Source: Gemmatimonadota bacterium (lineage in GTDB: Bacteria > Gemmatimonadota > Gemmatimonadetes > Longimicrobiales > Gaopeijiaceae). From it: a DNA stretch of 42,478 nt. Below are positions 15,335 through 23,383 of this stretch, one piece after another. Position 1 is the stretch's first letter. The number at the start of each line of letters is the position of its first letter. The DNA is taken from assembly GCA_009841165.1 (NCBI GenBank), contig VXMI01000057.1, positions 1 through 42,478 of the forward strand. Reading direction: 5' to 3'. The notes under the pieces are model-generated. The model did no database searches. It was not told where the DNA came from and saw nothing but the letters and a program-made list of their open reading frames with translations. Made by a program: the position numbers and the translations under genes.

Positions 15335-16618
15335 CTAAGCCTGCGTCGAATCCCGTCGGGGACTCCCTCCAAGCACCAGCGCCTTCCAATCCGGACTGCT
15401 CCCGACCCTCAACATTTTTAGGATTCCGTCTCGGCAAAGCTCCTGGGCGGCCGTCAACAGTTCTTCCCTGCCGTGCACCTCGCGGCCGTGTACGGCCACC
15501 GACGCCGCTTGGTACGCTTTGAGCAACGCGCCATGGTAGCGATGCCGTTCTTCCACGCTCGCCCCGAGGAACCAGGCACCATGCATCGCAAGACGGAAAC
15601 GCGACTCGCCTTGAGCGTTGTCCAGGAACAGCGCCTCCAAGGCGACCCGCAGTTCGATGAACTTGTCCGTCAGGCTCGACTCCTGCCGTTTCGAGTTCAC
15701 CCAGCGCCGGACGCCGGTATCAACCCGGTTCCTGAGCCCGCGGGCACTTCGACGCGTCTGGTAGATCCTCCATGCTTCCTCCAGCAGTTCCTGCGTCAGC
15801 GGTGTGGCCACGGAGGACTCCGTGGCATGTATCGTCCGCCAACCCAGCGAATGAGAGCCACTACAGAACGCCGCCGTGTCCCCATCGTCTTGCCACACAT
15901 CCACCGGGCGCACGCAGTGGTTGCAGCTCAGCGACAACGCCTCGCAAAAGTCGTGGAGCATTGAAGTCGACAGGCTTCCTCCCGCCCACGTATGGCTGAC
16001 CTTCCCGCCCTCACCGTACTCCATCGGATCTTCGTATCTGAAGAACGCCGGCCGAGCCGCGATGTCGAACGACACTTCCGCGCTGCCTGCCCTTGGTGTC
16101 CTGGGCAATCTGGCTATGATCGCATCACCCGGGATCGGCGGTAGCGTCCGGGACGCCTTTCTGACCTCGATTCCGCTCTCAAGAACCAGGGGCTCCTCCA
16201 CCGAGAGGCCATCGACCAGTCCGACCACCTTGTACCGAATCGGCTGGCCTTCGAGCCAACCCGAGAACTTCGCCGCCGCAGCCCCGGGGGTCAGCAAGGC
16301 GGCAGCCCTGACCAGCAGCAAAGCGATGTCCTCGACGTTGCGGCGGATGACGACGCCCCGCACATAGTCGACGCCGTAGCCGACCAGTCCACAGTGCAGC
16401 TCCATGTCTTGGTTGGCATAGGGCTCCAGCCGCCGGCGCAGATGGGTTACCAGAGGCGTGAGGGCGTGCTCGCGGCATACCGTCTTCTCGTAGATGCGCA
16501 GCCTCTCGCCCGCCGAATACAGCGAGCGTAGCCTTCTCGCCGATACCCGTCTCGACGGCGCATGACCGAAATCGGTGTTCGCCACAGCGCTCCGCAGAAG
16601 CGATGTCAACTCGTCCAT
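15335..16618 (-). CDS. large protein with C-terminal ApeA-like HEPN domain
   Basis: The 427-residue product starts at ATG 16618, with GGGAG about 7 bases upstream. The N-terminal ~290 residues match nothing I can name: an all-alpha start, then a beta-rich part. Residues ~320-410 look like an ApeA-type HEPN domain: KFIELRVALEALFLD, then RFRLAMHGAWFLGASVEER and YQAASVAVHGREVHG. HEPN proteins are often RNases with an R-x4-6-H motif. Here the Arg usually found in the YxxRSxxVHG segment is replaced (AAS), so catalysis is doubtful unless the second HGREVHG repeat supplies it. ApeA itself is an anti-phage HEPN protein. The gene stands alone on the minus strand, with a broken antitoxin upstream. Confidence 0.6.
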   Translation of the reverse strand: MDELTSLLRSAVANTDFGHAPSRRVSARRLRSLYSAGERLRIYEKTVCREHALTPLVTHLRRRLEPYANQDMELHCGLVGYGVDYVRGVVIRRNVEDIALLLVRAAALLTPGAAAAKFSGWLEGQPIRYKVVGLVDGLSVEEPLVLESGIEVRKASRTLPPIPGDAIIARLPRTPRAGSAEVSFDIAARPAFFRYEDPMEYGEGGKVSHTWAGGSLSTSMLHDFCEALSLSCNHCVRPVDVWQDDGDTAAFCSGSHSLGWRTIHATESSVATPLTQELLEEAWRIYQTRRSARGLRNRVDTGVRRWVNSKRQESSLTDKFIELRVALEALFLDNAQGESRFRLAMHGAWFLGASVEERHRYHGALLKAYQAASVAVHGREVHGREELLTAAQELCRDGILKMLRVGSSPDWKALVLGGSPRRDSTQA

Positions 16619-16691
16619 GTCATCTCCCAAAGCGGTCATGGGCAACTGGCGGGTGTGCCTCCCGAATCCACCGAAGCATCCTTGAAGGAAT

Positions 16692-16922
16692 CTATGGAGC
16701 AAGGATGTGGTCGTTCCAAGTCCGGAGGAACGCTGCGCCGCGGCGGCAAGTCCGACCGCTGATGCTTTTGACCCGCATGGTGACCTGATCGGTGCGACTG
16801 GGTTCGACAGGCTCCGCCCGCTCCCAGAATCCTGCGTCCAATTCGGGGATATCGCTGAAGTCGATCCCGGTGGCTGACGAGCGCGCGCGCCTCGGGCCGT
16901 CGTCTGTGCAGCGTGCGGCCAT
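16692..16922 (-). pseudogene. truncated BrnA-like antitoxin
   Basis: The frame contains GIDFSDIPELDAGFWERAEPV followed by a DQVTMRVK strand. This is the linker and ribbon strand of BrnA/CopG-type antitoxins. The helix-turn-helix part expected next is replaced by unrelated sequence (SGRTCRRGAAF) and the frame ends. No BrnT toxin gene is found upstream. The 5' end overlaps a dispersed repeat. Confidence 0.45.
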
Positions 16923-17015
16923 GCGGTGGGCCTGGAGGGCATAGCTTGGCTATCGGATGCCCGACGGTGACCGTGCCCGATTGGAGACACAAAGGAGCGC
17001 TAAATTCCGTGCGCG
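16902..17015 (+). repeat. dispersed repeat family A, copy 4
   Basis: It begins CTGTGCAGCGTGCGGCC and has TATCGGATGCCCGACGGTGA and AAAGGAGCGCT blocks in the same order as copies 1 and 5. The ~280 bases that follow (to 17297) show no gene. Confidence 0.55.
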
Positions 17016-17297
17016 AGAGCCACACCGCTTGGCGGAGCAATGCCGCCGTGATTGCGATCTCTAACGCACGATGCAAGCCCGAGGTCCAGGCGTTGTAGGA
17101 CTGGGTCCTGCTGATGACCGCCGGCGAGCCACGCGGGTTGGAATCCTGCATTTGGGGTGGCAGATTAATCCGTTTGGGACTCAGGGAGGCAGTGAACCCC
17201 TGGGCATTTGGCGGACACCTGCTGCGGAGGGAAGAGCTATGAACGGTCTGCTTGGGCGCATCTTGATTTCTCACGCACGCTGCGAGGTCAATGGCAA

Positions 17298-17753
17298 GTG
17301 GATTTCGTGCTTGCCGTAGCCACCGCGCTTATTGCGTTCGCGACCCTGCTGGTCGTCCTGTGGAGCGCCCGGCAGGATCTCCTCAAAGACAAACCGAGGT
17401 TTCGCTTCGGCTCGCGCGTGGGCTGGACGAGCGACGGGTCGTTCGCGACCGCGAGAATCACCAACATAAGCAGGCTCCCTCTGGGGATCGCGTCCATCGA
17501 CCTGCTGCTCCGAGATGGCAACGAGAGAAGGGTCTTCGATTCGTTCGATGAAGAAGGTGCTGTAATCAGCCCGATGCAGTTGAGGTCTTACCCCTACGAT
17601 CTGCAAGCACCGTACGGACATCGGGATGTGCGAGGCTTCCGCGTCCGGACCGAGTGCGGGATCGTCAAGGAGATCATGCTTGTCGAGCGGCCGACTCCAA
17701 CTCGCTTTGCCCGCCTCCAAGAGCGCTTGGCGAGGTTGCGTCTACGCCCGTAG
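17298..17753 (+). CDS. small membrane-anchored protein of unknown function
   Basis: I prefer the GTG start at 17298, which puts a single membrane helix at the N-terminus (FVLAVATALIAFATLLVVLW) and has GAGG about 10 bases upstream; the frame stays open to 17208. The 151-residue product continues with a beta-rich soluble part (RFRFGSRVGWTSDGSFATARI, then LRSYPYDLQAPYGHRDVRGF). This plan of a helix plus an immunoglobulin-like beta domain is frequent in small uncharacterised bacterial proteins. I recognise no family. It is followed by a degenerate gene copy at 17790. Confidence 0.55.
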   Translation: MDFVLAVATALIAFATLLVVLWSARQDLLKDKPRFRFGSRVGWTSDGSFATARITNISRLPLGIASIDLLLRDGNERRVFDSFDEEGAVISPMQLRSYPYDLQAPYGHRDVRGFRVRTECGIVKEIMLVERPTPTRFARLQERLARLRLRP

Positions 17754-17789
17754 CGGTAAGCACACCACTCCGCGTGCGCCCAGGACACA

Positions 17790-17971
17790 TTCCCGGGGGA
17801 CGTCTAGTTCGTCCGCGAAGCAGCGGGCGAAGCATGGGACTACGAGCGCCGCCCCGCTTGCCGCGCAGGCGCCATGTCCTCCGCAGAGCCGCCAGAGTGC
17901 TGATGACTCAGGCAGACACCATCCAACGTGAAGATGCGATGTTCGAAGATGCGCAGCCCCAGTCCGACTGA
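17790..17971 (+). pseudogene. decayed copy of the small gene at 18426
   Basis: The sequence aligns with 18466-18620: GCGAAGC-TGGGACTAC near the start and CAACGTGAAGATGCGATGTTCGAAGA near the end. Internal length changes move the reading from one frame (GEAWDYERR) to another (QADTIQREDAMFEDA). It is a frameshifted tandem duplicate about 0.6 kb from the intact gene. The dispersed repeats at 18125 and 18202 lie between the two. Confidence 0.6.
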
Positions 17972-18124
17972 TCCGACCAACTCCGCCGGGTCACGTGCCG
18001 CGTCCCACGGTCGAAGCGCACAACGACGGGACGGAGAGACACGAACCCTTGGACCGTGGTGCTGGTCCGTCCAATTGATGCCGCTTTCCGGCTATGTTAG
18101 CACGTCAGATCCAGACATCATCTA

Positions 18125-18190
18125 ACGGCAAGAACGGCAGATCGTGCAGTCTTGGTTGACTTTATGCGGGTTGCTTGCCGGGAATCACGC
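18125..18190 (+). repeat. family B direct repeat, left copy
   Basis: The first 27 bases (18125-18151) are identical to 39517-39543 and in the same orientation. A second block, CTTGCCGGGAAT, corresponds to 39571 onward. The pair flanks 21.4 kb that includes the whole defence island. Confidence 0.6.
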
Positions 18191-18201
18191 CATCCGGAAG
18201 A

Positions 18202-18315
18202 CCTGTGCAGCGTGAGGTCGTTAGGGGCGGCGCTGGGGTCATGGGCGTGGCCATCGGACCGCTGCCGTGATGGAGAGGAAAGGAGCGCTGGTTCCCGTGA
18301 TTCGAGAGTCACAGC
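18202..18315 (+). repeat. dispersed repeat family A, copy 5
   Basis: It begins CCTGTGCAGCGTGAGGTCGT, then has GTGGCCATCGGACCG, then AAGGAGCGCTGGTTCCCGTG, in the same order as copy 1. It directly follows the family B repeat at 18125-18190. Confidence 0.55.
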
Positions 18316-18425
18316 GGAGGTTGCCGCTGTTGCGGGCGTGGTGGTTGGGCGCGGCGCTGATATACCGATGATGAGCCCCGTGGTATCGTTGAGCACCAGC
18401 GACCATCCAACCCGGAGGACCACCT

Positions 18426-18647
18426 ATGACGACCATCGAGAGGCTCCGCGCCTTGGCCCGCGATCTGGCTGGCGAAGCCTGGGACTACAAGCGCCGCCAC
18501 CTAGCTGCGCAGGCGCATGTCCGCCGGAAGGCCGCCAAGACGGTGATGAAGCAGGCTGACGCGATCCAACGTGAGGATGCCATCTTCGAAGACCCACCAG
18601 AAGACGTAGACACCCCGCGGCGGGATCCCTTCCTGCGTCGGCCGTGA
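18426..18647 (+). CDS. small protein of unknown function (intact copy of a duplicated gene)
   Basis: The 73-residue protein starts at ATG 18426, preceded by GGAGGACCACCT, a good ribosome site. It is highly charged and probably helical (IERLRALARDLAGEAWDYK, then KQADAIQREDAIFED), with a Pro/Asp/Arg-rich tail. No family is recognised. A degenerate copy lies upstream at 17790. The intact frame and the conserved segments in the decayed copy indicate that it was a real gene. Confidence 0.5.
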   Translation: MTTIERLRALARDLAGEAWDYKRRHLAAQAHVRRKAAKTVMKQADAIQREDAIFEDPPEDVDTPRRDPFLRRP

Positions 18648-18708
18648 CATGTTGCAGGGTCTGGGGTGCCGCCAGCAGATTCCCGTGATTCAGAGCCTGC
18701 GAGGAGCG

Positions 18709-18828
18709 ATGACCGGATACCTGTTCGTGGCTATCGCGGTGCTCGTGGCCGTCGCCGGCATGAGGGTCCGGCACCGGCTGGGTCACCAAACGGCCGCCAG
18801 CGCTTTCCGGATGGGCTGGTCGCTGTGA
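18709..18828 (+). CDS. possible 39-residue single-helix membrane protein
   Basis: ATG 18709 follows a GAGGAG sequence at short distance. The product has one hydrophobic helix (YLFVAIAVLVAVAGM) and then a basic tail (RVRHRLGHQ). Such small membrane proteins are hard to validate by eye. It precedes the nuclease lipoprotein gene by 64 bases. Confidence 0.35.
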   Translation: MTGYLFVAIAVLVAVAGMRVRHRLGHQTAASAFRMGWSL

Positions 18829-18892
18829 AGGGTGCTAGCGGTCGACGCTGTCCTCCTACCAACCAACTTCGAGTCTCAAGGGAGGGAAGCGC

Positions 18893-20311
18893 ATGCAACG
18901 GGTCCTGCCGCTTCAGGCGATCGCGCTGGCTGCCTGCTTGCTTGTGGGCTGCTCCGAATCCGGAACTCGCAGCCCGACTGATCCCGAGCCACCCACACCG
19001 TTCACCGCCGCCTTCGCGGCGGGCGCCGATACCGTCCAGGTCCAGTTCACCATCGAGATCCAGACGGGACAGACCGTCCATTTCACCATCACGATCACAG
19101 GTGGCGACCCCGACACCGAACCGTCCTGGACGTGCACCTCAGCCGACACCGCAGTGGCTTCGGCCGCCGAAACCTCCTCTGGATGCTCCGCCACGGGAAC
19201 GGGCGTCGGCACCACGACCATCACCGCGACCGTCACGCAGGGCACGGCGACCGCCACCGCCGCTGTCGGCCTCCGGGTGACCCAGCCACCGCTCGCCGCC
19301 ACCCTCGCGCCTGCCGCCGACACCGTTCAGACAGGCCAGACCGCCCAGTTCACCATCGAGATCGCCGGAGGGGACCCCAACACCGAAGCTGCTTGGACGT
19401 GCGCCTCCACCGACACTATGGTAGCGTCGGCTGCGGCGACCTCCTTTGGATGCTCCGCCACGGGAACCGGCACTGGCGCCACCAGCATCTCCGCGACCGT
19501 GACACGAGGCACGGCCACCTTCAGCGCCTCCGCCAGCCTTCGGGTGGCGGGCGAGAGAGACACGTTCGCCTACTGGGATGCCAACGGGAACGGCGACCTC
19601 ACCTGCACGGAAGCAAGGAGCAAGGACGAAGGACTGAGACTTCCCGCCTACAAGGATAACCGGGACGGAACCGGACTGATCTACGAGTGGCTGGAACGTG
19701 GCAGGTCGAGCGATAGCGACGATGACGGAATCTCCTGCGAGACCACTCAGAACTCCAGCGGCTACGTTCCCGTCCGCCTGCCGCCCGTAACGCAGACTGG
19801 GGATAGGACGTGTCCGACAGGGTCGCCCACATGGATGGGACTGCCGGTCTGCGAGGAGGCTGAGCGCACCGGCTATGACCGAGACGCCTTCGGCACGGCG
19901 TACACTTCGTTGGAGGACGAGATCATCGAGGAGCTACCCAAGTCCGGTGGACAGGTGTACACGCCCTATTCGTGCAAGCTTTTCGACATACGGGCCGACG
20001 GAACCGCGGCGACGGATATCGACCACATCGTCGCTCTGGCGGAAGCCTACGATTCCGGGCTCCCCGACTCGCAGTTTCGGGATTTCGCAGGGGATCTCGC
20101 CAACCTGACCATTGCGGATCCGGTCGTGAACCGGCAACAGAAATCCGACTCTGACGCCGGAGGTTGGAGGCCGTCGCGCAACAGGGGCTGGTTTGCCGCT
20201 CAGGTCGTGGCCGTCAAGCAGAAGTACGTCCTGGCCGTGAATCCAGCCGAACGCGATGCGCTGGCGTCCATGCTCGCCTCCGACTCAAGCCGCAGGGTGA
20301 CCTGCAATTGA
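18893..20311 (+). CDS. secreted lipoprotein with Ig-like repeats, excalibur motif and HNH nuclease domain
   Basis: The 472-residue product starts at ATG 18893 with GGAGGGAAG upstream. A lipoprotein signal ends in LLVGC. Two ~95-residue repeated beta domains follow (each with QTGQT, an FTI motif, DP-TE--WTC and SGCSATGTG). Then comes an excalibur-type calcium motif (YWDANGNGDLTCTEA, then DSDDDGISCE). The last ~130 residues form a GmrSD/DUF1524-like HNH nuclease: YSCKLFDIRADGTAATDIDHIVALAEAYDSG, NLTIADPVVNRQQKSDSDAGGWRP. The DHIV histidine and the downstream N...N..K...D...W pattern are intact. The expected role is an exported, membrane-tethered nuclease, whether for nutrient scavenging, entry exclusion or competition. 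Its stop overlaps the next gene's TTG start. Confidence 0.8.
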   Translation: MQRVLPLQAIALAACLLVGCSESGTRSPTDPEPPTPFTAAFAAGADTVQVQFTIEIQTGQTVHFTITITGGDPDTEPSWTCTSADTAVASAAETSSGCSATGTGVGTTTITATVTQGTATATAAVGLRVTQPPLAATLAPAADTVQTGQTAQFTIEIAGGDPNTEAAWTCASTDTMVASAAATSFGCSATGTGTGATSISATVTRGTATFSASASLRVAGERDTFAYWDANGNGDLTCTEARSKDEGLRLPAYKDNRDGTGLIYEWLERGRSSDSDDDGISCETTQNSSGYVPVRLPPVTQTGDRTCPTGSPTWMGLPVCEEAERTGYDRDAFGTAYTSLEDEIIEELPKSGGQVYTPYSCKLFDIRADGTAATDIDHIVALAEAYDSGLPDSQFRDFAGDLANLTIADPVVNRQQKSDSDAGGWRPSRNRGWFAAQVVAVKQKYVLAVNPAERDALASMLASDSSRRVTCN

Positions 20312-21162
20312 CTCCTGCCGAACGCTTCGCTCAGCGCACTTGGTCCACGCTCGGTCGTGCCAACCAGCTTCGGGCACGATTCGGCGAGGAAACGCTGACC
20401 GACCTGCTTGTACTGGACATGCTTCCACACCAGCGTGCGAGGGGCTTTTGGCTCCGCCCGACTACGAAACATGAGGAGCACTGGTGCGGCGCCGACCTCT
20501 TCGTTGCGGTACGGCATCCCACCGGCAACTGGTCCCGTTTCGCGCTTCAAGCCAAGAAGCTGTACCCGGACGACACCTACCCGATGTTGAACGGGGGGCG
20601 GAAGTGCGCGAGGCAATTGGACAAGCTCGAACGGTTCGCGCGGCAGCTACACGCACTGCCTCTCTACCTTCTCTACAACCACTCGAACACCGCACAATCT
20701 TCCGAGCATTGGCACTGCCCACAGCCTTTTGCCGTGGGTCAACTGGGCTGTACGCTTGTCCCGAGTTGGCACGTTCGGAGCATGATCTCCCGTCCGCCCC
20801 CCCGGGATTTCGACCTGGCTCACAAGATCTGTCAATCCAGACCATGGCGTTGCGCCTTCGATTGCCCCGAGGCCGAGACATCGCTCATCCAAATGGCGTT
20901 TCGCACTCGGCGTTGTGACCCGAATACACCGCGCCGCGGGCATCGGCAGTACAAATGGCCCTGTGAACCGATGGAGGGTGCTTGGCCTGAAAGGCTGTTG
21001 CAAACATCCAGGACACGGCTGACGACGAAGGACGTGGACCGAATCCGAAGCGAACTGTCCGAGTTCTACCGTTCCGTTGCCGAGGTCGCGCCACGAGAAA
21101 CCTTCAGATCTGACGAGAGGTGGTTGTATCCCGCACGACTCCTCATAGTTGATCGGTCGTAG
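20308..21162 (+). CDS. DUF6615-like protein, possible restriction-endonuclease fold
   Basis: I take TTG 20308, overlapping the upstream stop (TTGA), as the start; no ATG lies closer and coupling to the nuclease gene is likely. The 284-residue product shows ERFAQRTWSTLGRANQLR, TLTDLLVLDML, KHEEHWCGADLFVAV, then RFALQAKKLYPDDTYPMLN and HALPLYLLYNHSN. The E..GAD and QAK elements have the spacing of a PD-(D/E)XK nuclease core, as in the DUF6615 family as I remember it. A cysteine-rich part near residue 185-195 is not assigned. The gene would give a two-gene unit with the secreted HNH nuclease. Confidence 0.55.
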   Translation: MTPAERFAQRTWSTLGRANQLRARFGEETLTDLLVLDMLPHQRARGFWLRPTTKHEEHWCGADLFVAVRHPTGNWSRFALQAKKLYPDDTYPMLNGGRKCARQLDKLERFARQLHALPLYLLYNHSNTAQSSEHWHCPQPFAVGQLGCTLVPSWHVRSMISRPPPRDFDLAHKICQSRPWRCAFDCPEAETSLIQMAFRTRRCDPNTPRRGHRQYKWPCEPMEGAWPERLLQTSRTRLTTKDVDRIRSELSEFYRSVAEVAPRETFRSDERWLYPARLLIVDRS

Positions 21163-21359
21163 GAACCGCCAGTGCGGTCCTGCCAGCCTAAGCTGCTGGG
21201 CGCGAGCTGCCCCCCGTTTCTCCTTGCCGTACTCGGCTCCGCTCCTGCTCTCCTGTTCGAGTCCCGTGATCCGGGGCTCTCATGGTCCCATTTCGCCATT
21301 CGGTTGCACTCCCGCGAGAAACAGATTTGGATAACCGGACACCCGATCGAGGAGGAGTG

Positions 21360-21587
21360 ATGCCCGACCGATACCACGAGAACGGCAACCGCTCGGCACG
21401 AGCCGAGGAGTTGCGCCGAGCTTGGTTCGACGGCTGGACGGAAGGAGTGATCTGGACCCTAGCGAAAACCGTACGTGTCCTCCGAGAGGCGGGTCATCCC
21501 GAAGCAGTGGGTCGGAGTATCGTCGAGCATGTATTGCCGGGATACGGTCCGGCGGAAGGTGAAGGCGAGGCAGAGCTGCGAGCTTGA
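21360..21587 (+). CDS. small protein of unknown function
   Basis: ATG 21360 follows GAGGAGGAGTG, a very strong ribosome site, which decides the start over the longer frame at 21282. The 75-residue product is acidic and probably helical (ARAEELRRAWFDGWTEGVIWTL, then REAGHPEAVGRSIVEHVLP). It has no recognised family, signal or membrane segment. Codon use looks like that of its neighbours. Confidence 0.55.
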   Translation: MPDRYHENGNRSARAEELRRAWFDGWTEGVIWTLAKTVRVLREAGHPEAVGRSIVEHVLPGYGPAEGEGEAELRA

Positions 21588-22074
21588 GTGCGGGCGTCGC
21601 CGCCGTCCGGGCTGGATATTGCGGTATCTCGGATTCGAGGAGCGCGTGAGGGGAAGCCACGACCTATTCCACAGGAAGGGGTTCTGGAGATCGTCAAACT
21701 GTCGGGCTGGAGCGATGGCTGATTTGGCCGGCCGGGGCAGGGGTGCAAGCGGTCGAGTGGCCGGAGTCGTCAAGTCAACGCCCCGGCCGGAGGGGCCGGC
21801 TCCGCTCGCCCCAGAGGCCTGGGGAACCGGCGGCGACGCGACGGGACCCGTCGTCGCCCGCGTTCCGCCGGTTTCGGGCGCGGTCGCGCGTCGCACGGTG
21901 GGATTCAAGCGGCGGAGCCCAAGGCATCGGCGACGAGACGGAACAGCGCCTTGCGGGGCGCGCATGACCTCGTGTTCCGTGCACCGCAGGCGAGGTTGCA
22001 ACTGTCTTTCAGCTTCAGGTCCGGCTAGAATGGTGCGGATCCCTGCTCGAGCCCAGCGAGGATGCCGACTGCCT
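21588..22074. other. non-coding stretch before the DprA-like gene
   Basis: I found no gene with a ribosome site. A GC-rich inverted stretch near 21780-21800 (CCCCGGCCGG, then GGGGCCGG) may fold. The frame of the DprA-like gene is open upstream to 21475, but its translation there has no protein-like character. Confidence 0.45.
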
Positions 22075-22752
22075 ATGACCGAACACCTGATTCAGGACCT
22101 GCTCGGAGATTTGACTCCGGTTCACCACAGGATCGCTCCGCAAACGATCTACGTCGCGGGAGACGTCGAGGTGGTTCGCCAGAGCCCGAAGGTGGCCGTG
22201 GTGGGCTCGCGGAAGGCCACCACCGAAGGGCTGGACAATGCTGCCCGCGTGACACGGGCGCTGGTGAGGCTCGACACGACCGTGGTATCCGGCCTCGCCG
22301 CCGGCATCGATACCATGGCTCACAGGAGCGCCATCAAGGCGGGAGGCCGGACGTTTGCGGTCATCGGCACGGGCTTTGACAGGGCCTATCCCGCCAAGAA
22401 CCGAGCGCTCCAGGCGCACTTGGCCTCGCATTTCGCTGTCGTCAGCCAGTTCGCGCCCGGGTCGCCGGTGACGCGAGCGAACTTCCCCCAGCGAAACCGC
22501 ACGATGGCGCTCTTGAGCGATGCGTTGGTCATCGTCGAGGCCGCTGAGAAGAGCGGCACGATAAGCCAGGCCTGGGAAGCCCTTCGCATTGGCCGCCCGG
22601 TGCTTCTCCTTGAGACCGTGGCGGAGAACCCGGCTCTCACATGGCCGAGCAAGATGCTGTGCTACGGAGCGGAAGTGCTTCGAGTCGGTCACCTTGAAGC
22701 CCAGCTTCGTGAGATTCCTTGGGTGACAGCGTGCGGTGAGCCCATCTTCTGA
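22075..22752 (+). CDS. DprA/Smf-like SLOG-domain protein
   Basis: The 225-residue product is essentially one DprA-type Rossmann (SLOG) domain: VAVVGSRKATTEGL, VVSGLAAGIDTMAHRSAI, TFAVIGTGFDRAYPAKN, then FPQRNRTMALLSDALVIVEA and SGTISQAWEAL. It is shorter than housekeeping DprA, lacking the N-terminal SAM and C-terminal winged-helix domains. The start is uncertain: ATG 22075 is used; an in-frame ATG at 22030 is possible. It overlaps the next gene, a phosphoribosyltransferase, by 17 bases. From memory, DprA-like SLOG proteins paired with phosphoribosyltransferases are reported as candidate nucleotide-based conflict systems. A competence role is also conceivable, with a ComF-like partner, but the truncated form and location argue for defence. 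Confidence 0.8.
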   Translation: MTEHLIQDLLGDLTPVHHRIAPQTIYVAGDVEVVRQSPKVAVVGSRKATTEGLDNAARVTRALVRLDTTVVSGLAAGIDTMAHRSAIKAGGRTFAVIGTGFDRAYPAKNRALQAHLASHFAVVSQFAPGSPVTRANFPQRNRTMALLSDALVIVEAAEKSGTISQAWEALRIGRPVLLLETVAENPALTWPSKMLCYGAEVLRVGHLEAQLREIPWVTACGEPIF

Positions 22753-23383
22753 TCCGCTGACTTTCGCGGCCCTTCTAGTCTACACGCCGAGGTACCGGGA
22801 TGTCGCGGGGACCGGCGTCCGGCCGAGAAAGGTCATGGGTTGGGTGAAGGATGCCCGCCGCGATGTCCTTGAGCGTATCGCGACTCTGTGCAGGGAGCGG
22901 GAGTCCACAGCCTTCGAGGGCGTCCTCGGACCCGACGCGACCCTGGTGCCCATTCCTCGCAGCGCGCCCCGTAGGACGGACGACACGCTCTGGCCTGGAC
23001 TCAGTCTTGCCAGAGCTCTTTACGAGCAGGGCCTCGGGCGCGATGTCCAGCAGCTTCTCGAACGGACCCGGGCGGTCCCGAAGGCACATGGATCGCCGGG
23101 CGGCGGCCGACCGGATGTCTCCACCCTCAGTGGATCTCTTCGATGGCGGGGCGACCTCGGATCCGATCTTGAACGAGTCGTGCTCGTCGACGATGTCGTG
23201 ACTCGGGGCACGACCTTCCTTTCCGCACGCGACGTGATTCGCAGCGTTCAACCCGGGCTTGAGGTCGAGGGCTTCGCGGCCATCCGGACGATGAGTTTCG
23301 AGGTCGTCGAAACGCCGGTCGACCCGGTCAGGGGGACGATCACTCTCGCCTCGAACGGGCGCTGGGGTTGGCGGGAACCCTGA
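22736..23383 (+). CDS. ComF-like phosphoribosyltransferase
   Basis: Translation probably starts at GTG 22736, inside the end of the DprA-like gene. The 215-residue product carries the PRPP-binding loop of type I phosphoribosyltransferases, RVVLVDDVVTRGTTF (residues ~145-159), preceded by VPIPRSAPRR and the WPGLSLARAL segment that also occur in ComF proteins. The N-terminal zinc-cysteine motif of ComF is absent. No nucleobase specificity can be read. Its overlap with the DprA-like gene suggests that the two products work together, for example in making or degrading a nucleotide signal; this is inference. Confidence 0.75.
   Translation: MSPSSDPLTFAALLVYTPRYRDVAGTGVRPRKVMGWVKDARRDVLERIATLCRERESTAFEGVLGPDATLVPIPRSAPRRTDDTLWPGLSLARALYEQGLGRDVQQLLERTRAVPKAHGSPGGGRPDVSTLSGSLRWRGDLGSDLERVVLVDDVVTRGTTFLSARDVIRSVQPGLEVEGFAAIRTMSFEVVETPVDPVRGTITLASNGRWGWREP

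Noticed and set aside
14659-15372. 237-codon minus-strand frame upstream of the Ada-type gene
   Set aside because: Its composition is shadow-like, there is no ribosome site, and it runs across a dispersed repeat.
21475-22074. 200-codon N-terminal extension of the DprA-like protein
   Set aside because: The extension is Arg/Gly/Ser-rich with no DprA-like SAM domain; homology begins near 22075.
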